This document shows, one piece after another, positions 1 to 11,819 of a stretch of 64,000 nucleotides of DNA (position 1 is its first letter; each line of letters opens with the position of its first letter). The position numbers were made by a program, and so were the translations under genes. Source of the DNA: Anisakis pegreffii (taxonomy: Eukaryota; Nematoda; Chromadorea; Rhabditida; Anisakidae); assembly GCA_035041965.1 (NCBI GenBank), contig JAPYMA010001878.1, forward strand, positions 1 through 64,000, read 5' to 3'. The notes beneath the pieces are model-generated. The model ran no database searches. It was not told the origin of the DNA and worked only from the letters and a program-made list of their open reading frames with translations.

Positions 1-1
1 T

Positions 2-2218
2 GTTGCGATGCCGTCAGAACTACTCGCGCAAAGAAATACCATTCCGCTTCGGATGCAGTCAGCACCAGCCTCAGTCTTGATCGGTATAGACCAGATGAAC
101 AACGTGATGAACCTATCATCTGCGAAGAAACTGCCGTCCGGCTTCACCCTCCTGGAATCTCGTTTGGGAATGGTATTAAGCGGTAGAGGCGAAACTACCC
201 TACTCAACAATCAACCAGTTATCGACTCACTCACAGTGATGACCTCAACCTCACAAGATCCAGTAGAACAATTCTGGAAACTGGAACTCATTGGTATTAC
301 CGAAAATCCTACGATAACTGACGACGATGTTGCCATACAGAAATTTCGACAAAGCATCAAATTCAACGATGGTAGATACTACGTTCGCTGGTCATGGAAA
401 GAAGGTAGACAATTCTCCAACAACTATCCACTATGCTATCGACGACTTTGCTCGACTATTCGTAGTTTGCAACAAAAGGAAGAACTTCTGCAGAAATGCA
501 AAGAAGTGCTACAAGAGCAATTGGATTCTGGCATCATCGAAGACGTCACCGAACAAGAAGAACAACAACGTTCCTACTACATGCCAATACAAACGGTCAT
601 CAAGCCAACAAGTACCACAACAAAAATTCGCCTTGTTTTCGACGCCTCAAGCAAAATGCGTCAAGGCGGAAGTAGTCTGAACGAAGCCATACTTCGCGGA
701 CCAATCTATCTACCAGATCTCTCAGGTATTCTCTTGCGTTTCCGAACGGCTAAGATTGTTATCATTGCAGATATCGAGAAGGCTTTCCTGCAAATAGGTC
801 TACACACAATAGATCGTGATTCAACTCGATTTCTGTGGCTCAAAAATCCACACCAAGCGCCGTCTCCAACGAACCTGAGAATTTTTCGATTCACGAGAAT
901 CCCCTTCGGTGTGATAGCGTCGCCATTCCTATTAGCAGCAACAATACGATATCATTTGGAAAGGAATGCGACACTACCCATCACGAGAGAATTGATCGAC
1001 AACACATACGTTGACAATATCATGCTGACAGCGGACACCACAAACCAAGCAATCGAAAGCAGCGACGCCGCAAAAAACCTGTTTGCTGAAGCCGCTATGA
1101 ATCTTCGCGAATTCAACTCCAACGATGGTGAACTTCGCAATCATTGGCAACCAAATGCACGACAACAAACGCTCATAACCAAAATCTTGGGAATTCCATG
1201 GAACGTCCAATCCGACACAATCCGATTCACGTTCAAGAAATACATCGAAACCCAAACGACAAAACGGTCAGTTTTATCTTGGATCGCAAGCGTGTTTGAT
1301 CCATTAGGATATCTGACACCCGCAACTTTGCCAGTCAAGATTTTCCTACAATCCCTATGGGATTCCAAATATAAATGGGACGAACCGCTGGACGAAAACG
1401 ACCTAAGCAAATTTCATTTGGTGATGGGAGGGTGGCAAAGCCAATCAATTGAGATAAGTCGGAGGACCTGTCAACCAAAAACCGTACACTGTTTTGTCGA
1501 CGCGTCCAAATTTGCGTACGCTGCAGCTGTATATGTGAAATCAGACGTGAACTGCAATCTCATTATGGCCAAAAGCCGCCTTGCACCAATCAAAGGACTG
1601 ACAATCCCACGCCTAGAGCTCCTAGCAATCCTCATTGGAACTCGCCTCCTCGATCATGTTTGTGCTCAACTCCAGCTGAATGTTCCACGTATCCTGTGGT
1701 CCGACAGTCAGTGTTCACTTTCTTGGGTGATACTCAACAATCAAAGCCAACGCTTCATCAGAAACCAAGTAGAAAAGATCAGGGCATACAAGAACATCGA
1801 ATTTCGACACGTACCAGGTAATCTGAATCCTGCCGATCTAGCCACAAGAGGCGTTCGACCCGAAGAACTAATCACATGCAATGAATGGTTCCGCGGGCCA
1901 GAGTTTCTTCGATAGCCGGAGTCACAGTGGCCAGAACCGTTCCTACCCAAATCGCCAGCCAATGAAGCAGAACAAATAGTGTGCTTAACAACACAGACAT
2001 ATGACGACAATTTCAATCCCGAACGCTTCAGCAACTACAACAGACTTCTGCGCTCAACGGCTATCGTGCTCCGATTCATTGCCAAAGTGCGTAAAACTCC
2101 GTCTGCCGCCAAATGGACAACAGTTAGCCTTGCCGGACCTCTTACTGCACAAGACTTGGCAACCGCAGAATTCTATCTTGTGCAAGGTCTCAAAGACGAA
2201 TCAAAGAACAAGAAATAA
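2..2218 (+). pseudogene. pol: BEL/Pao pol, protease-RT-RNase H part, with internal stop
   Basis: The frame is open from the window edge. From the ATG at 8: residues about 20-65 resemble the end of a retroviral-type aspartic protease (a GID motif followed by LGMVLSG); RT spans about 200-345, with the palm motif YVDN at 334-337 and IADIEKAF near 252-259; RNase H spans about 490-600 (FVDASKF, RLELL, WSDSQ). The frame meets TAG at 1913-1915 and then stays open in the same frame to 2218, where the RNase H-integrase linker ends in a second stop. The continuation lies in the +1-related frame that includes 2230, so one small indel near 2190-2210 separates the two halves. The RT palm has Asn instead of the second Asp of YVDD. 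Confidence 0.88.
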
Positions 2219-2229
2219 TATCGCTCGAC

Positions 2230-5200
2230 ATGTTCAAAGAGGAAGGCATTTATCGATGTGGAGGACGAATAGCAATCACCCGTCTTTCGAGAGATTCTAT
2301 CCACCCAGTATTCCTTCCGAAAAGCAGTGCACTAACTCGGCTCATCATTTTGGACACCCATAAACGACTCGCCCACGGAGGTACTGCTCATACCTTAGCA
2401 ACCATTCGCAAACGATTCTGGATTCCCCAGGGAAGAGCTGCAGTCCAACATACCATTCAGAGATACTGTATGGAATGCAAGCGCTGGAACGCAAAGCCAC
2501 TCAAATTACCATCCTTCCCAGAACTACCACCTGAGCGCACAACTCCAACCAACCCATTTTCCAATGTCGGACTCGACTACTTTGGTCCTATCCGCATCAA
2601 AGCAACAAACGTGGACGAAAGGATCCTGAAGCGATGGGTGGCCTTATTTACATGCCTGTGGACTCGTGCAGTACACCTCGAAGTCGTGAACGACTGCTCA
2701 ACGGAGGCTTTCATCCTATGCTTTCGCAGATTCATCGCTCGATGGGGACAGCCGAAATCAATAATATCCGACAACGCCCCAACTTTCATCCTTGCCGCTC
2801 AAACAGTAAACCAACTACTCAATCGTATACAATGGAAGAAAATAACTGAATTAGCCCCATGGCAAGGAGGTGTGTACGAAAGAATGGTGCAAACCACCAA
2901 ACGGGCTCTCAGGAGAATGATCGGGCGAACATTTATAGACGATGAGCACCTCAAAACTCTCATGAGTGAATGTGAATCCTTGATAAACTCGAGACCGCTC
3001 ACCTACGTAGACAAGGAACCGCTTCAAATCATAAGGCCTGTCGATTTAATCACGCCAGCATCAAACATGTCGCCTACGCCAGGATTCCAAGATACCGATT
3101 CATCCTCCGATGACGACTATGAAGAATCGACCAACAATCGTGATAAACTGGTCAAATCCTGGATGTGTTCGAGGAGATTCATTGAGCGATTTTGGAAGGC
3201 ATGGGAAAGTGACTACCTATTGAGTCTTCGAGAACGAACTCAGCGAGATCACAAATCAGGCAAAGTAATCAATCAAAGGTTACCGCGGCTGGGAGAAGTG
3301 GTAATCATTCACGAAGAAGCTAAGCCTCGACCGTTATGGCGACTAGGCGTGATCAACAAACTCAACAAAGGAAAAGATGGAAATATCCGTTCGGCCGAGT
3401 TGAACTGTGGACCAAACAAAAGCTTATCGCGTCCTCTTAATCTCCTCTACCCTCTGGAAATCGAAGAAGAAGACGCTGTCCTCGCCAGAGAAAGGGCCGC
3501 TCGTGAACAACCTTCGGAACGCGACAGAGACCAAAAGCAGCCCAATAGCAACAAAACCGAATACCAAGGGCCCTTGACTCGATCAAGAAAAAGAGCACTC
3601 GACCTTAATTCCACAGCACTCATATGTCTCACGTTACTTTCCCTGATTCCGTCAACCAACGCGTTCACATCAACAACTGCATGCGAAGAACCGAAACAAG
3701 GTGTATCTGTACATTTTCCTACTCTACGGGATTGCCACATCATGGAACAACGCCACAGAAGTGTATGGACGAAAGCAGCCATCTACACGAGAAAATACGT
3801 AACAACCGCAGCCTATTCGTGCACCAACCACTCAAGAACAATATGCACGAACTCGTTCTTCCATTGGACCTTGAAGGTAACATCCGATTTCGTCAACGTT
3901 TCAGGCGTTGATCCCGCATTGTGTTCCCAACTGGCCGAGACTAAGATGTTCGACGGACGCGCACTGATTCAACGTGCGAACAACCGATGGGAAACCGATT
4001 TCCCTGAAGCCTTCTCCTTCGGATTTCTCGGAACACGCTGCACAACAACATCTAACTATATCATCCAATCCGGTTCGGTGGCAGTCTACGCTGACGACAG
4101 GTTAATCAAAACCGATCTCAATTCAACTACCGAATGCAAATCAACCGATGGCGTATGTATCACTGACCATACCTTAATTTGGAATGTGACTGACATCGAG
4201 TCGCAGTGCCACTACGAACTCATCGGAACGTACGACGTCTACAGTACGGAACACTTTGTCAGTGTGGAAAAATTGGAAGCCTCCTTCAGATTTCACCATT
4301 ACGTCAAATCCATCCCCGAATGTAAGTTGACTTATGTATATTCTATGGAAAACGACTTCCTCATTGTATTCAAAAATCGAAACATTCGTGGAGAATTCCA
4401 GCAATGGATCAAATCCAATCCAGCAGAAGTCAAACGCATGAATGAAGAACATGATGCTTCAACACCGGTACAACTGCCACCGTATGTTGAAGAAAATCTC
4501 GTCAAGAAAGAGGTGCATTATATATTAGGCCATTTCTGGGAATATCCTGGATCTCCTCACGACCCTGTTAATGCAAAACTGCAGTTCGTCTATAATATCC
4601 TCAGACAACAGATAAACCAAAAATTCCCTACGATGGAACACTCAATATGCGAGGCAAACAATGCACTTACGCTCATAGCAAAAGCCAACTCTCCAACTAT
4701 TGCGGCAAGAATCCTGTTACAACGATCAGATGTCGTAGCTGCGAGACAATCTGATGACACACTACTCGTTGCGATATGCCACAATGATTCCACTCCGTAC
4801 CCTAATGGCACCGCTACGTCAACAACTGAACCGGCAATAGCAGAATATACGTTCAAATCTGGTCCCCTGCCTGTATTGGAACGACAGCGAATCAACATGG
4901 CGCTTTCACTGCTTCACTCCGAACTGCAACGATCGCAAGCCGTCATCGGTTCCGAACAGTCCAAACAAGACACAATCGACTCATTAAGAAATGAGGGTGA
5001 ACGACTATTATGGGAAGCCGAACGACAAGTTGGGAAGGCAACTGACGAGATACAACATATTCTCGACGACATCAGCAGAAACTCAGTCGTAATCACGGTC
5101 TCGGTCGTTGTAATACTAACTTTAATTGCAGGTTTGATCATCTATTGCAGATGTAGAGGACGCGCGAGCAATAGCGGGGACGTCCACATACAGATACAGG

Positions 5201-5307
5201 CGAACCGTGATGGGACGCGAGACATGGAATTGAAACCAATGCTGTCAAGCAACGATCGTCCCAGCATATTTTCGCCACTCATCCCAATCGTGACGACAAA
5301 TTTCTGA
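2230..5307 (+). CDS. pol-env: BEL/Pao integrase fused to env-like glycoprotein
   Basis: Intact 1025-codon frame from the first ATG; the real start lies upstream across the frameshift. Residues 43-87 carry the HHCC zinc-binding domain. The integrase core is at about 110-235, with acidic residues in GLDYFGP, SDNAP and GGVYERM. A DUF5641-like region sits near 370-420. After a basic TRSRKR site (450-455) comes a hydrophobic signal-like segment (461-479), a glycoprotein-like ectodomain with scattered Cys and several N-x-S/T sites, a heptad-like stretch (about 890-945), one transmembrane helix (952-973) and a short tail. This looks like a class I membrane protein made from a polyprotein. I could not place the ectodomain among known viral fusion classes; phlebovirus-like and herpesvirus gB-like env are both reported for nematode BEL elements, and it shows no obvious Gc-type cysteine pattern. 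Confidence 0.9.
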   Translation: MFKEEGIYRCGGRIAITRLSRDSIHPVFLPKSSALTRLIILDTHKRLAHGGTAHTLATIRKRFWIPQGRAAVQHTIQRYCMECKRWNAKPLKLPSFPELPPERTTPTNPFSNVGLDYFGPIRIKATNVDERILKRWVALFTCLWTRAVHLEVVNDCSTEAFILCFRRFIARWGQPKSIISDNAPTFILAAQTVNQLLNRIQWKKITELAPWQGGVYERMVQTTKRALRRMIGRTFIDDEHLKTLMSECESLINSRPLTYVDKEPLQIIRPVDLITPASNMSPTPGFQDTDSSSDDDYEESTNNRDKLVKSWMCSRRFIERFWKAWESDYLLSLRERTQRDHKSGKVINQRLPRLGEVVIIHEEAKPRPLWRLGVINKLNKGKDGNIRSAELNCGPNKSLSRPLNLLYPLEIEEEDAVLARERAAREQPSERDRDQKQPNSNKTEYQGPLTRSRKRALDLNSTALICLTLLSLIPSTNAFTSTTACEEPKQGVSVHFPTLRDCHIMEQRHRSVWTKAAIYTRKYVTTAAYSCTNHSRTICTNSFFHWTLKVTSDFVNVSGVDPALCSQLAETKMFDGRALIQRANNRWETDFPEAFSFGFLGTRCTTTSNYIIQSGSVAVYADDRLIKTDLNSTTECKSTDGVCITDHTLIWNVTDIESQCHYELIGTYDVYSTEHFVSVEKLEASFRFHHYVKSIPECKLTYVYSMENDFLIVFKNRNIRGEFQQWIKSNPAEVKRMNEEHDASTPVQLPPYVEENLVKKEVHYILGHFWEYPGSPHDPVNAKLQFVYNILRQQINQKFPTMEHSICEANNALTLIAKANSPTIAARILLQRSDVVAARQSDDTLLVAICHNDSTPYPNGTATSTTEPAIAEYTFKSGPLPVLERQRINMALSLLHSELQRSQAVIGSEQSKQDTIDSLRNEGERLLWEAERQVGKATDEIQHILDDISRNSVVITVSVVVILTLIAGLIIYCRCRGRASNSGDVHIQIQANRDGTRDMELKPMLSSNDRPSIFSPLIPIVTTNF

Positions 5308-5334
5308 TCCCCGGACAACTTCCGCGGTCGGGAG

Positions 5335-6156
5335 TGTCGCGAATCGCATGATTCATGATAAAGATGATAACCATTATTAATAATATTTTTGTTGATAGAG
5401 TGTTTTGTCTGTCTTGATCGAGTGTGTCTTGTTGATAGAATTGCAACGCGTCAGTCAGTGTTTTGTCTTCGTCTGTCATCACGTCATTTATCCAAATCTT
5501 ATGTACAGTCGCTTACCATCACGTTATATACTCGAATCATATACCTATTTACATCTCAAATGCCACCTTATCTATCCTTATATCAAATACATACATATAG
5601 CTCAAATGCCTCTTATCTTTCCTCTAATCAACACATATATATCATAAATGCTTAAACAAATTCCTCTCAAAAATATACGCCCTTCTAATTCATCCACTTA
5701 TAATTCAATTCATTGTTCGTTTGCCATTAGTTCGTTCAATCGTGCGTCTTGTCCGTTCATCCGGGTAAACCGATATTCCCCAGCTCCGTCGTTCCTCGAA
5801 TCAATCACTCAGTTGTTCGAATTCATTTCAATCCCCCGTTATCCCTCGACTCAACCACTCAGTCGTTAGAATTCGTTTCAATCCCCCGTTATCCTTCGAC
5901 TCAACCACTCAGTTGTTCGAATTCGTTTCAATCCCCCGTTATCCCTCGACTCAACCACTCAGTCGTCAGATTTCGTTTCAATTCTCATTATCCCTCGACT
6001 CAATCACTGAATCGTTCAAGTCATTCTTCCGTCGATTATTGTTCATTTGCTGCCTGTTGCTCAGAATAAATATTCGTTTCGTCGTAAATAGCGACCCACA
6101 TTCAAATACCACTAGACGCCTATATTCAATCAATATAATCGTCGCAAGTTCCGACA
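5335..6156 (+). repeat. Putative 3' LTR of the BEL/Pao element
   Basis: It begins TGTCGCG just after a purine-rich run (GGTCGGGAG) 18 bases past the env stop, a normal place for the polypurine tract and LTR start. It contains a 50-bp tandem array (5793-6020) and an AATAAA at 6065-6070 that could be the R-region poly(A) signal. The end is set at a CA dinucleotide near 6156 by eye only. With no 5' LTR in the window, both ends are provisional. Confidence 0.55.
5793..6020 (+). repeat. 50-bp tandem repeat inside the LTR
   Basis: About 4.5 copies of a 50-bp unit; the register word GAATTC(G/A)TTTCAATCC recurs at 5819, 5869 and 5919, and in decayed form at 5969. Copies differ by 2-6 bases. Tandem repeats in U3 often act as enhancers of LTR promoters; here that is inference. 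Confidence 0.9.
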
Positions 6157-9100
6157 GCATCCTTATTAAGTAATTGAGGTCATTTAGATAATGACTTCTG
6201 ATTTCTGAAAAGTGTCTATATTCCTTGACGCACTGCTGTTACCTCCTTCTCGCTTCTTGTAAATAAGGGGGAACATTGAAGATTTCAACGAGAAACCCAG
6301 CTTTCATTATATCTCACTGTTAACATAACGAATGCGATCAATTTCCTGCACCCGAACAGTCGTTTTGTGGTGTGGCAACTCATTCTGCACACATCAATGC
6401 TGCTGTAAATACGATCATAGGGTGAATGCAATGTGAATAGATGAATGGAATGAAGATTCAGAAGATAAATATGAATGAGAGTAAATCAGTTGTACGTCTG
6501 CAGTGAATGAGAAAAGTACCTTGTACATAATGGGACTGTAATGCGACTGGCAAGGTTAGAAATGAGTGTAATGAGACATCACAGGAATTGGACGGAAAAA
6601 CTGATAATGGAATCAGTGGGGTGAATAGAGTACAGGAAAATGGCTTCTGCTGAAAGCATCTTCTCAGGAGGCATGCACGCTTTTCATACTTCTATATACA
6701 CTCCTCCTTCAACAGTCTCTCAATGAATCCTACGTTTAATTTCCATGCTCTCCCATCACTCTCATTCCTAAAGTAATTTCATGCATTACAGTTCCACTGT
6801 GCCGTTGTAGTTTTCTCATTCAATTCGGCCACATCACTGATTCGCTCTCATTCATAATTTTTCGATAAATCTGTACTGTGCAAATGATTCAACCAGATTG
6901 TTACGGATCAGTTATCTTTTCAATGCTAATGAAACCAAACCAGCGGTTTGGCGAATCCCGACCAACTTAACCTCAGATATTACTTTTTTGAGGATTTTTT
7001 GCGAATCATATTCATACTTTCGTTTTATTAACTATATTCCGTACTTATTGGAAGGGAATTGAATGTGCAAAACTTGACAGCAGCCATTAGTTGAATGTGG
7101 ACTTGTTCATAAGGACAGAATCATTCTTAAAGCTTGCAACAACATGTTAAATCTATGCCAGTTTCACTAAGATCTTAATTTCATTAACAATAAGTTTCGA
7201 CTTGTAGCGTTATCCCGTTTTCAACGTTATCCAATCCCTTACGACAAGCATGGTTGTTAGAAGATTGATGCGTTTGCAAATGTATGCAATAATGAACACA
7301 ACGGAATTCGGAATTCTTTTATTGTAGCGTTAACATAAGATAAGATACAAGTTCATCAAGCGATCTTGACTCAATTCGGCACATTCAGATCTTTCAGACT
7401 AACTCAGATCTCGACCAACTGTACGAACGAACGCATCAATTAAAGCGAACTGTTTGCATTTTCCTTTACTATTTTTTCATATAGTAAAAAATTCCTTGTG
7501 ATTGCTGAAATGAAGTAAAGATGAAAGCAATTTACTCAACTTGCACTTGCTTCACAACAATACATTATTGTTAAATAAGGGAAAATTCCATTTGTCAATA
7601 TGACATCCCGAAACTAAGAAACGGTCGAAGAAACGTTCACTTGAATGGGAAAGGTGGGGGAAATCATCATTGGCATTTTCCTGACACTTAATCATGATGA
7701 TCATCTGAATAATGGATATGATCAAAATCGATCATGAATGCATCTATTGCTATAGCTGAATACAAAATAGACAATATTAAGGAGATAACTGAATGATTAA
7801 CACAAAAAGCATCCACCAAGCACTGCACAGAATACAGCAAGACTGTGCACAAATCATACCACCTCCACTTGATGCACTCCAAACTGCATGTCACCTCCAC
7901 TGATCCTGCATATCCATCTGAAAAAATGTATATAAAAATACACATATTAAAAATAACCTCACTAAAAATGTTAAGAAGTTACATATCCGAGTTTTAAAAA
8001 ACACCATCACTATACTTATTTTTCCTATCAAAGGAGGGGGGGGGGAGGTTTGACGGAAAATAAGTGTACTGAATCTGTAAAGACCTGGAATTCCCCCAGA
8101 GTTTCTCGTTATCGGTCTTGACGGAAGTAAGAGGTGACACAATCTCAATGAAATAAAGAATGAACGAATAGTGAACAAATAACAACAACTCAAACAGAAA
8201 AAAAAAACACGAACCGCTCCAACGATCCCGCAGATCCTTGAAATACTGGCGTACACGAGTTACTCCTGCGAAGACGCGATTCCTCAAGCGTTCTCGTCCT
8301 GGTGACGACCTCACAGTGATTCTGCCTCGTTTGATAGATTAGCCGAAGAAATCAACAATAAAGTCGAATATTCTTCGAATATTACCGAAATATTTCGTAT
8401 CGATTGAATCATCACTCCATAAAACCAGCGATTTGAAGAAAATGTATCACAAACATCCCATCTGACAAACCAATATATCAACGACACATTCTTAAATGGG
8501 CATGGAAATGTCATCCAAGGAATGAACCTGAGATACCAGATCATAAATTAACGATAACAAAGTTTTTATCGAGATGAAAAAAGTTTCCATGCTAAAATAC
8601 GTTGTTGGCACCATTCAAAGCCCGTAACTTTCCTTGAGTCGCCATGACATCGAAAGAAAACGCGAACATGGCCATCGCGTCAGGGACTATCAATCATTCC
8701 CGCTGAGATGAAAACATCTGAGCTTGACCACGGAATTCTATTTTTTCTTGCAATATGGCAGGATCTAGTTGATCAAAGTAGAGTGTTTCCCTTGATGAAC
8801 ATATCTCGTTTAAGCGTCACTCATAAATCTTTCGCACTTGATCAATATCATCGTGGAGGAATGAGCGTTCAAACGGAAAAGGTGCTTTTGTAATGGAATA
8901 ACTGATTTATTTTCATTTTTAAAATTTTTCGTTTGAATGTTTGTTTTGAGGTCTTGTTAAGTTGCTTTAATGATGTTCGAGTTGTTCGCCTAAGAAGCAG
9001 TTAAATGTTGCTACTAAATATGAAATTCTAGGAAAAGGATTCAGGAAAACCTTCCATTTAACCCAAGATCCAGAATCTACTCATCTTTGTAAGCATGGTT

Positions 9101-10380
9101 GCTTGAAAATATTTGTTATTAATCATGAATAAATATGTAAAGTTGCGTTTCTGTTGCAACATTTTTTGCGATATTTTCAAATCACCAATATACTGCAACA
9201 AAATTCATAGCAAGAGGAAAAGAGAACTCGAATTGCTGAATAATATCAAGTAACTGATAACAATGTAGTCAAGATAACAACTGATGATTAAACGAGGAAG
9301 ATAAGAACAATGTTCGAGAGTGTTGGATGGGAGGGGTAAAAACCTCAGTTTCAAATAAATGGGATACTTCTAGGCAGCAAAACAAAGGGGATGATGAAGT
9401 GTGGAAATTCAATAAACTGTAAAAAAATAAATCCATTCATGAACAGATGTATTAAAATGTCATCAGTATTTTTTACTTGAATTGGATGCACTGACAAGCA
9501 GCTTTCGTTTCACCGAATAAGTTCAAGTCCATATCGGATCGTCTGATGAATGACTGCTCAGATGCAAGTGACAATCCAGAATCACATTCCACAAGAAGAC
9601 GTATCCATAGCTTCCTAGGAATGTTCAGGATTGGAGGAGGAAGAGAGAGGGTTGGTACTATTTTGACAAACCAGTACTAGATGAAACTAGAGCAAACCAA
9701 AAATCGAGTGGAATAGCTGCTATTGGGTTGATAGGTTTTGTTTCCATTAATCAATGCTCAGTGGAACTAAAGTACCTTGATATCACCAAATTCAATCAGT
9801 ACCAACATCCAATAAAATTGCCGGATGAAATTTCTATAGTTGCCGAAAGGATGTGTGAATTGTTTCTGAAAATTGCACATTTTCTTCAGCTTTTCCTCTA
9901 GAAATAATTTATCAAAACAAATAATTTCTCACAATGATTTCTCGAAATTGGCCTATATGGCAACTTTTCGTTAACCGCATATGTTTGTAGAGACCCTGAA
10001 AAATCACTCTTCGATCTGCAAGTTCCTAGTATTTCCTTTCCATCATTCGTGAGCAGACAACAGTGCGATACAAGAATGCGGCATTCATTCTGTAACTGAA
10101 TAATCTAGTCAGCAATCACTTCATCATTTCATTTTCGGCATGATACTGATAAATGTTGCAGTGATGGCAGCAACATTGATGTCAAAGCTATACGAGTGTT
10201 ATTTTCCGATCATCTTTCATGTGAATATTTCCATCCGAATATCTCCAATTGATTATCACCAATCTAATCGTTTGAGTTGATGTTGAATGTGTATTTCTTT
10301 ACTGATCATCTTTACAAGTAATTAAAAGCAACTCGGTTAATCGTTTAGGTACAGTTAACGAACGGTCTGCTTGATCAAAA
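6157..10380. other. No recognised gene
   Basis: AT-rich, with only short open frames. A poly-G run sits at 8037-8046. A small coding-like patch on the minus strand at about 8215-8335 (SSPGRERLRNRVF) is open, but has no ATG and only weak splice sites; I cannot assign it. 8311-8544 (-) is an ATG-started 77-codon frame with no recognisable content. Confidence 0.6.
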
Positions 10381-10394
10381 CTCAATGCTTCACC

Positions 10395-10683
10395 TTCATT
10401 TCTTCTTCGCGTTGCCCTTCACCATACAGATTCACTTGACTTTGACCACGAATGATTCCATTCGATCGACTTTCGAAATTGTACTGGAAGATTCGATAGA
10501 CTTTCGAAATGCACGTGTTCTACAGGAAGATCACATCACCAATGAATTGTTTACATACAATGAAGAGAGACATATCACTCTCGAACAACCAATACCACAC
10601 TCTCACTGCAACACATGCGTACATGATATCATTTGTTTCGTAGTTTCAATATAAAAAAATCTTTGGCAACATTCCTCTATTAC
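10395..10683. repeat. Dispersed repeat family A, copy 1
   Basis: Shares ordered words with 12895-13150 (AATGATTCCATT, GTGTTCTA, GGAAGATCAC, ATCACTCT, GGCAACATT) and with 11690-11790 (CAGATTCACTTGACTTTGACCAC). Copies are diverged and no ends or coding content are visible. An old transposon family is likely. Confidence 0.65.
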
Positions 10684-10900
10684 TTCTTTCTATTACATGG
10701 GAATAACCAGGTACGTTAACTGCAGGTACACATAGCAACTAGTTTCAGGCTTTCGCTGGAATGGCATAGGTTACTGATTCTGGTATTAGTTGATGCAAAC
10801 AATAGTTTGATAGTTTGATGCAGTTAATATGACTAGACCCAAATTGATATAATTCAATTAAGAGTTGCTAATTCAAAGAATAGCCAGTCACTAAATCTAC

Positions 10901-11610
10901 AGGTTGTGCTGGATCGAACGATGAAAAGAAATTCGCATATTTCCGGGCAAACCTGAGAAGACGGTTAGCTCGATGATCGCAAACCACCTATTGCTATATG
11001 AACGTGTTGATTGCTCTACAGTGATCAATTTCTATGAATGAGCGCGACTGCGCTATCGAATTGAGATAGATCTCCAGAAAATAGCAATATCTCTCAGGAA
11101 AGCAAAATCGCTCAGCAAAATATATGTTTTTCTGAATGTGGAAATCCAGCTGGATCGATTGATACAAAAAAATTCATATGTTTTGGCCAAACTTGAGCTT
11201 ATTGTAGCCTTGAAGGTGGCACCCGAGATAGTATAAATAAAATGCCTATATCTCCTCAACAAGGCCAAATTGCTCAGTAAAATTTTAAATATTCTGAATC
11301 TAGAGGTTGTGCTGGATCGAACGTGAAAAGAAATTCGCATGTTTCCGGTCAAACCTGAGAAGACGGTTAGCTCGAAGATCGCAATCCGCCTTTTGCTAAT
11401 ATGAACGTATTGATTGCTCTATAGTGATCAATGTGTGGGAATGAGCACGACTGCGCCATCCAATTGACATAGGTCTCCAGAAAATAGCTATATCTCCTCA
11501 AGTAAGCAAAATTGCTCGACAAAATATATTTTTCTGAATTCATAGGTTCCGGTGGATCGAACGGTGCAATTTAGTTTACGTGTTACCCGGCAAACCTCAG
11601 GATACGGCTA
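10901..11610. repeat. 403-bp tandem duplication with nested subunits
   Basis: AGGTTGTGCTGGATCGAACG at 10901 returns at 11304, a period of 403, and the following 300 bases stay recognisably alike. Weaker copies of the same word near 11144 and 11545 split each unit into about 243 + 160 bp, so it is a higher-order repeat. No open frame. The end past 11610 is vague. Confidence 0.8.
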
Positions 11611-11689
11611 TCTTGAGGAGCTTCAGGTAAGTAAGGAATAATGGATGCAGTTTTAGTGATGCCAGTTCGAAGTGTGGGTATGAAAAGGA

Positions 11690-11790
11690 TGGGGTTCACT
11701 TGACCATTCAGATTCACTTGACTTTGACCACAAATGATTCCAGTAGATCGGTTCTGAAGCGCACCGGTTGTATTGGATGTTCCGTTTAGA
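11690..11790. repeat. Dispersed repeat family A, copy 2 (short)
   Basis: Nearly identical over 22 bases to copy 1 at 10429 (CAGATTCACTTGACTTTGAC), then AATGATTCCA and a diverged tail. It immediately follows the 403-bp duplication. Confidence 0.6.
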
Positions 11791-11819
11791 AAAGAATCGT
11801 TCATTTAGAACTAGGTTAC

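Larger units (their letters stand above)
1..6156 (+). mobile_element. BEL/Pao LTR retrotransposon with env, 5' end off window
   Basis: Domain order is protease tail, reverse transcriptase, RNase H, zinc-binding and core integrase, DUF5641-like C-terminus, then an env-like glycoprotein and a 3' LTR. That order and the DUF5641 tail are typical of BEL/Pao; env-bearing members are known in nematodes (Cer7 in Caenorhabditis, Tas in Ascaris). The 5' LTR, gag and most of the protease lie upstream. Coding capacity is broken twice in pol (stop at 1913-1915, frameshift near 2200), while the integrase-env frame is intact over 3 kb, so the copy is defective but fairly young. The right boundary is inferred from a TG...CA-type LTR; the other LTR is not visible to confirm it. 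Confidence 0.9.

Noticed and set aside
7891..8314. Overlapping minus ORFs of 106 and 121 codons.
   Set aside because: Starts are GTG/non-ATG, the sequence is Phe/Leu-rich from AT content, and one crosses a poly-G run.
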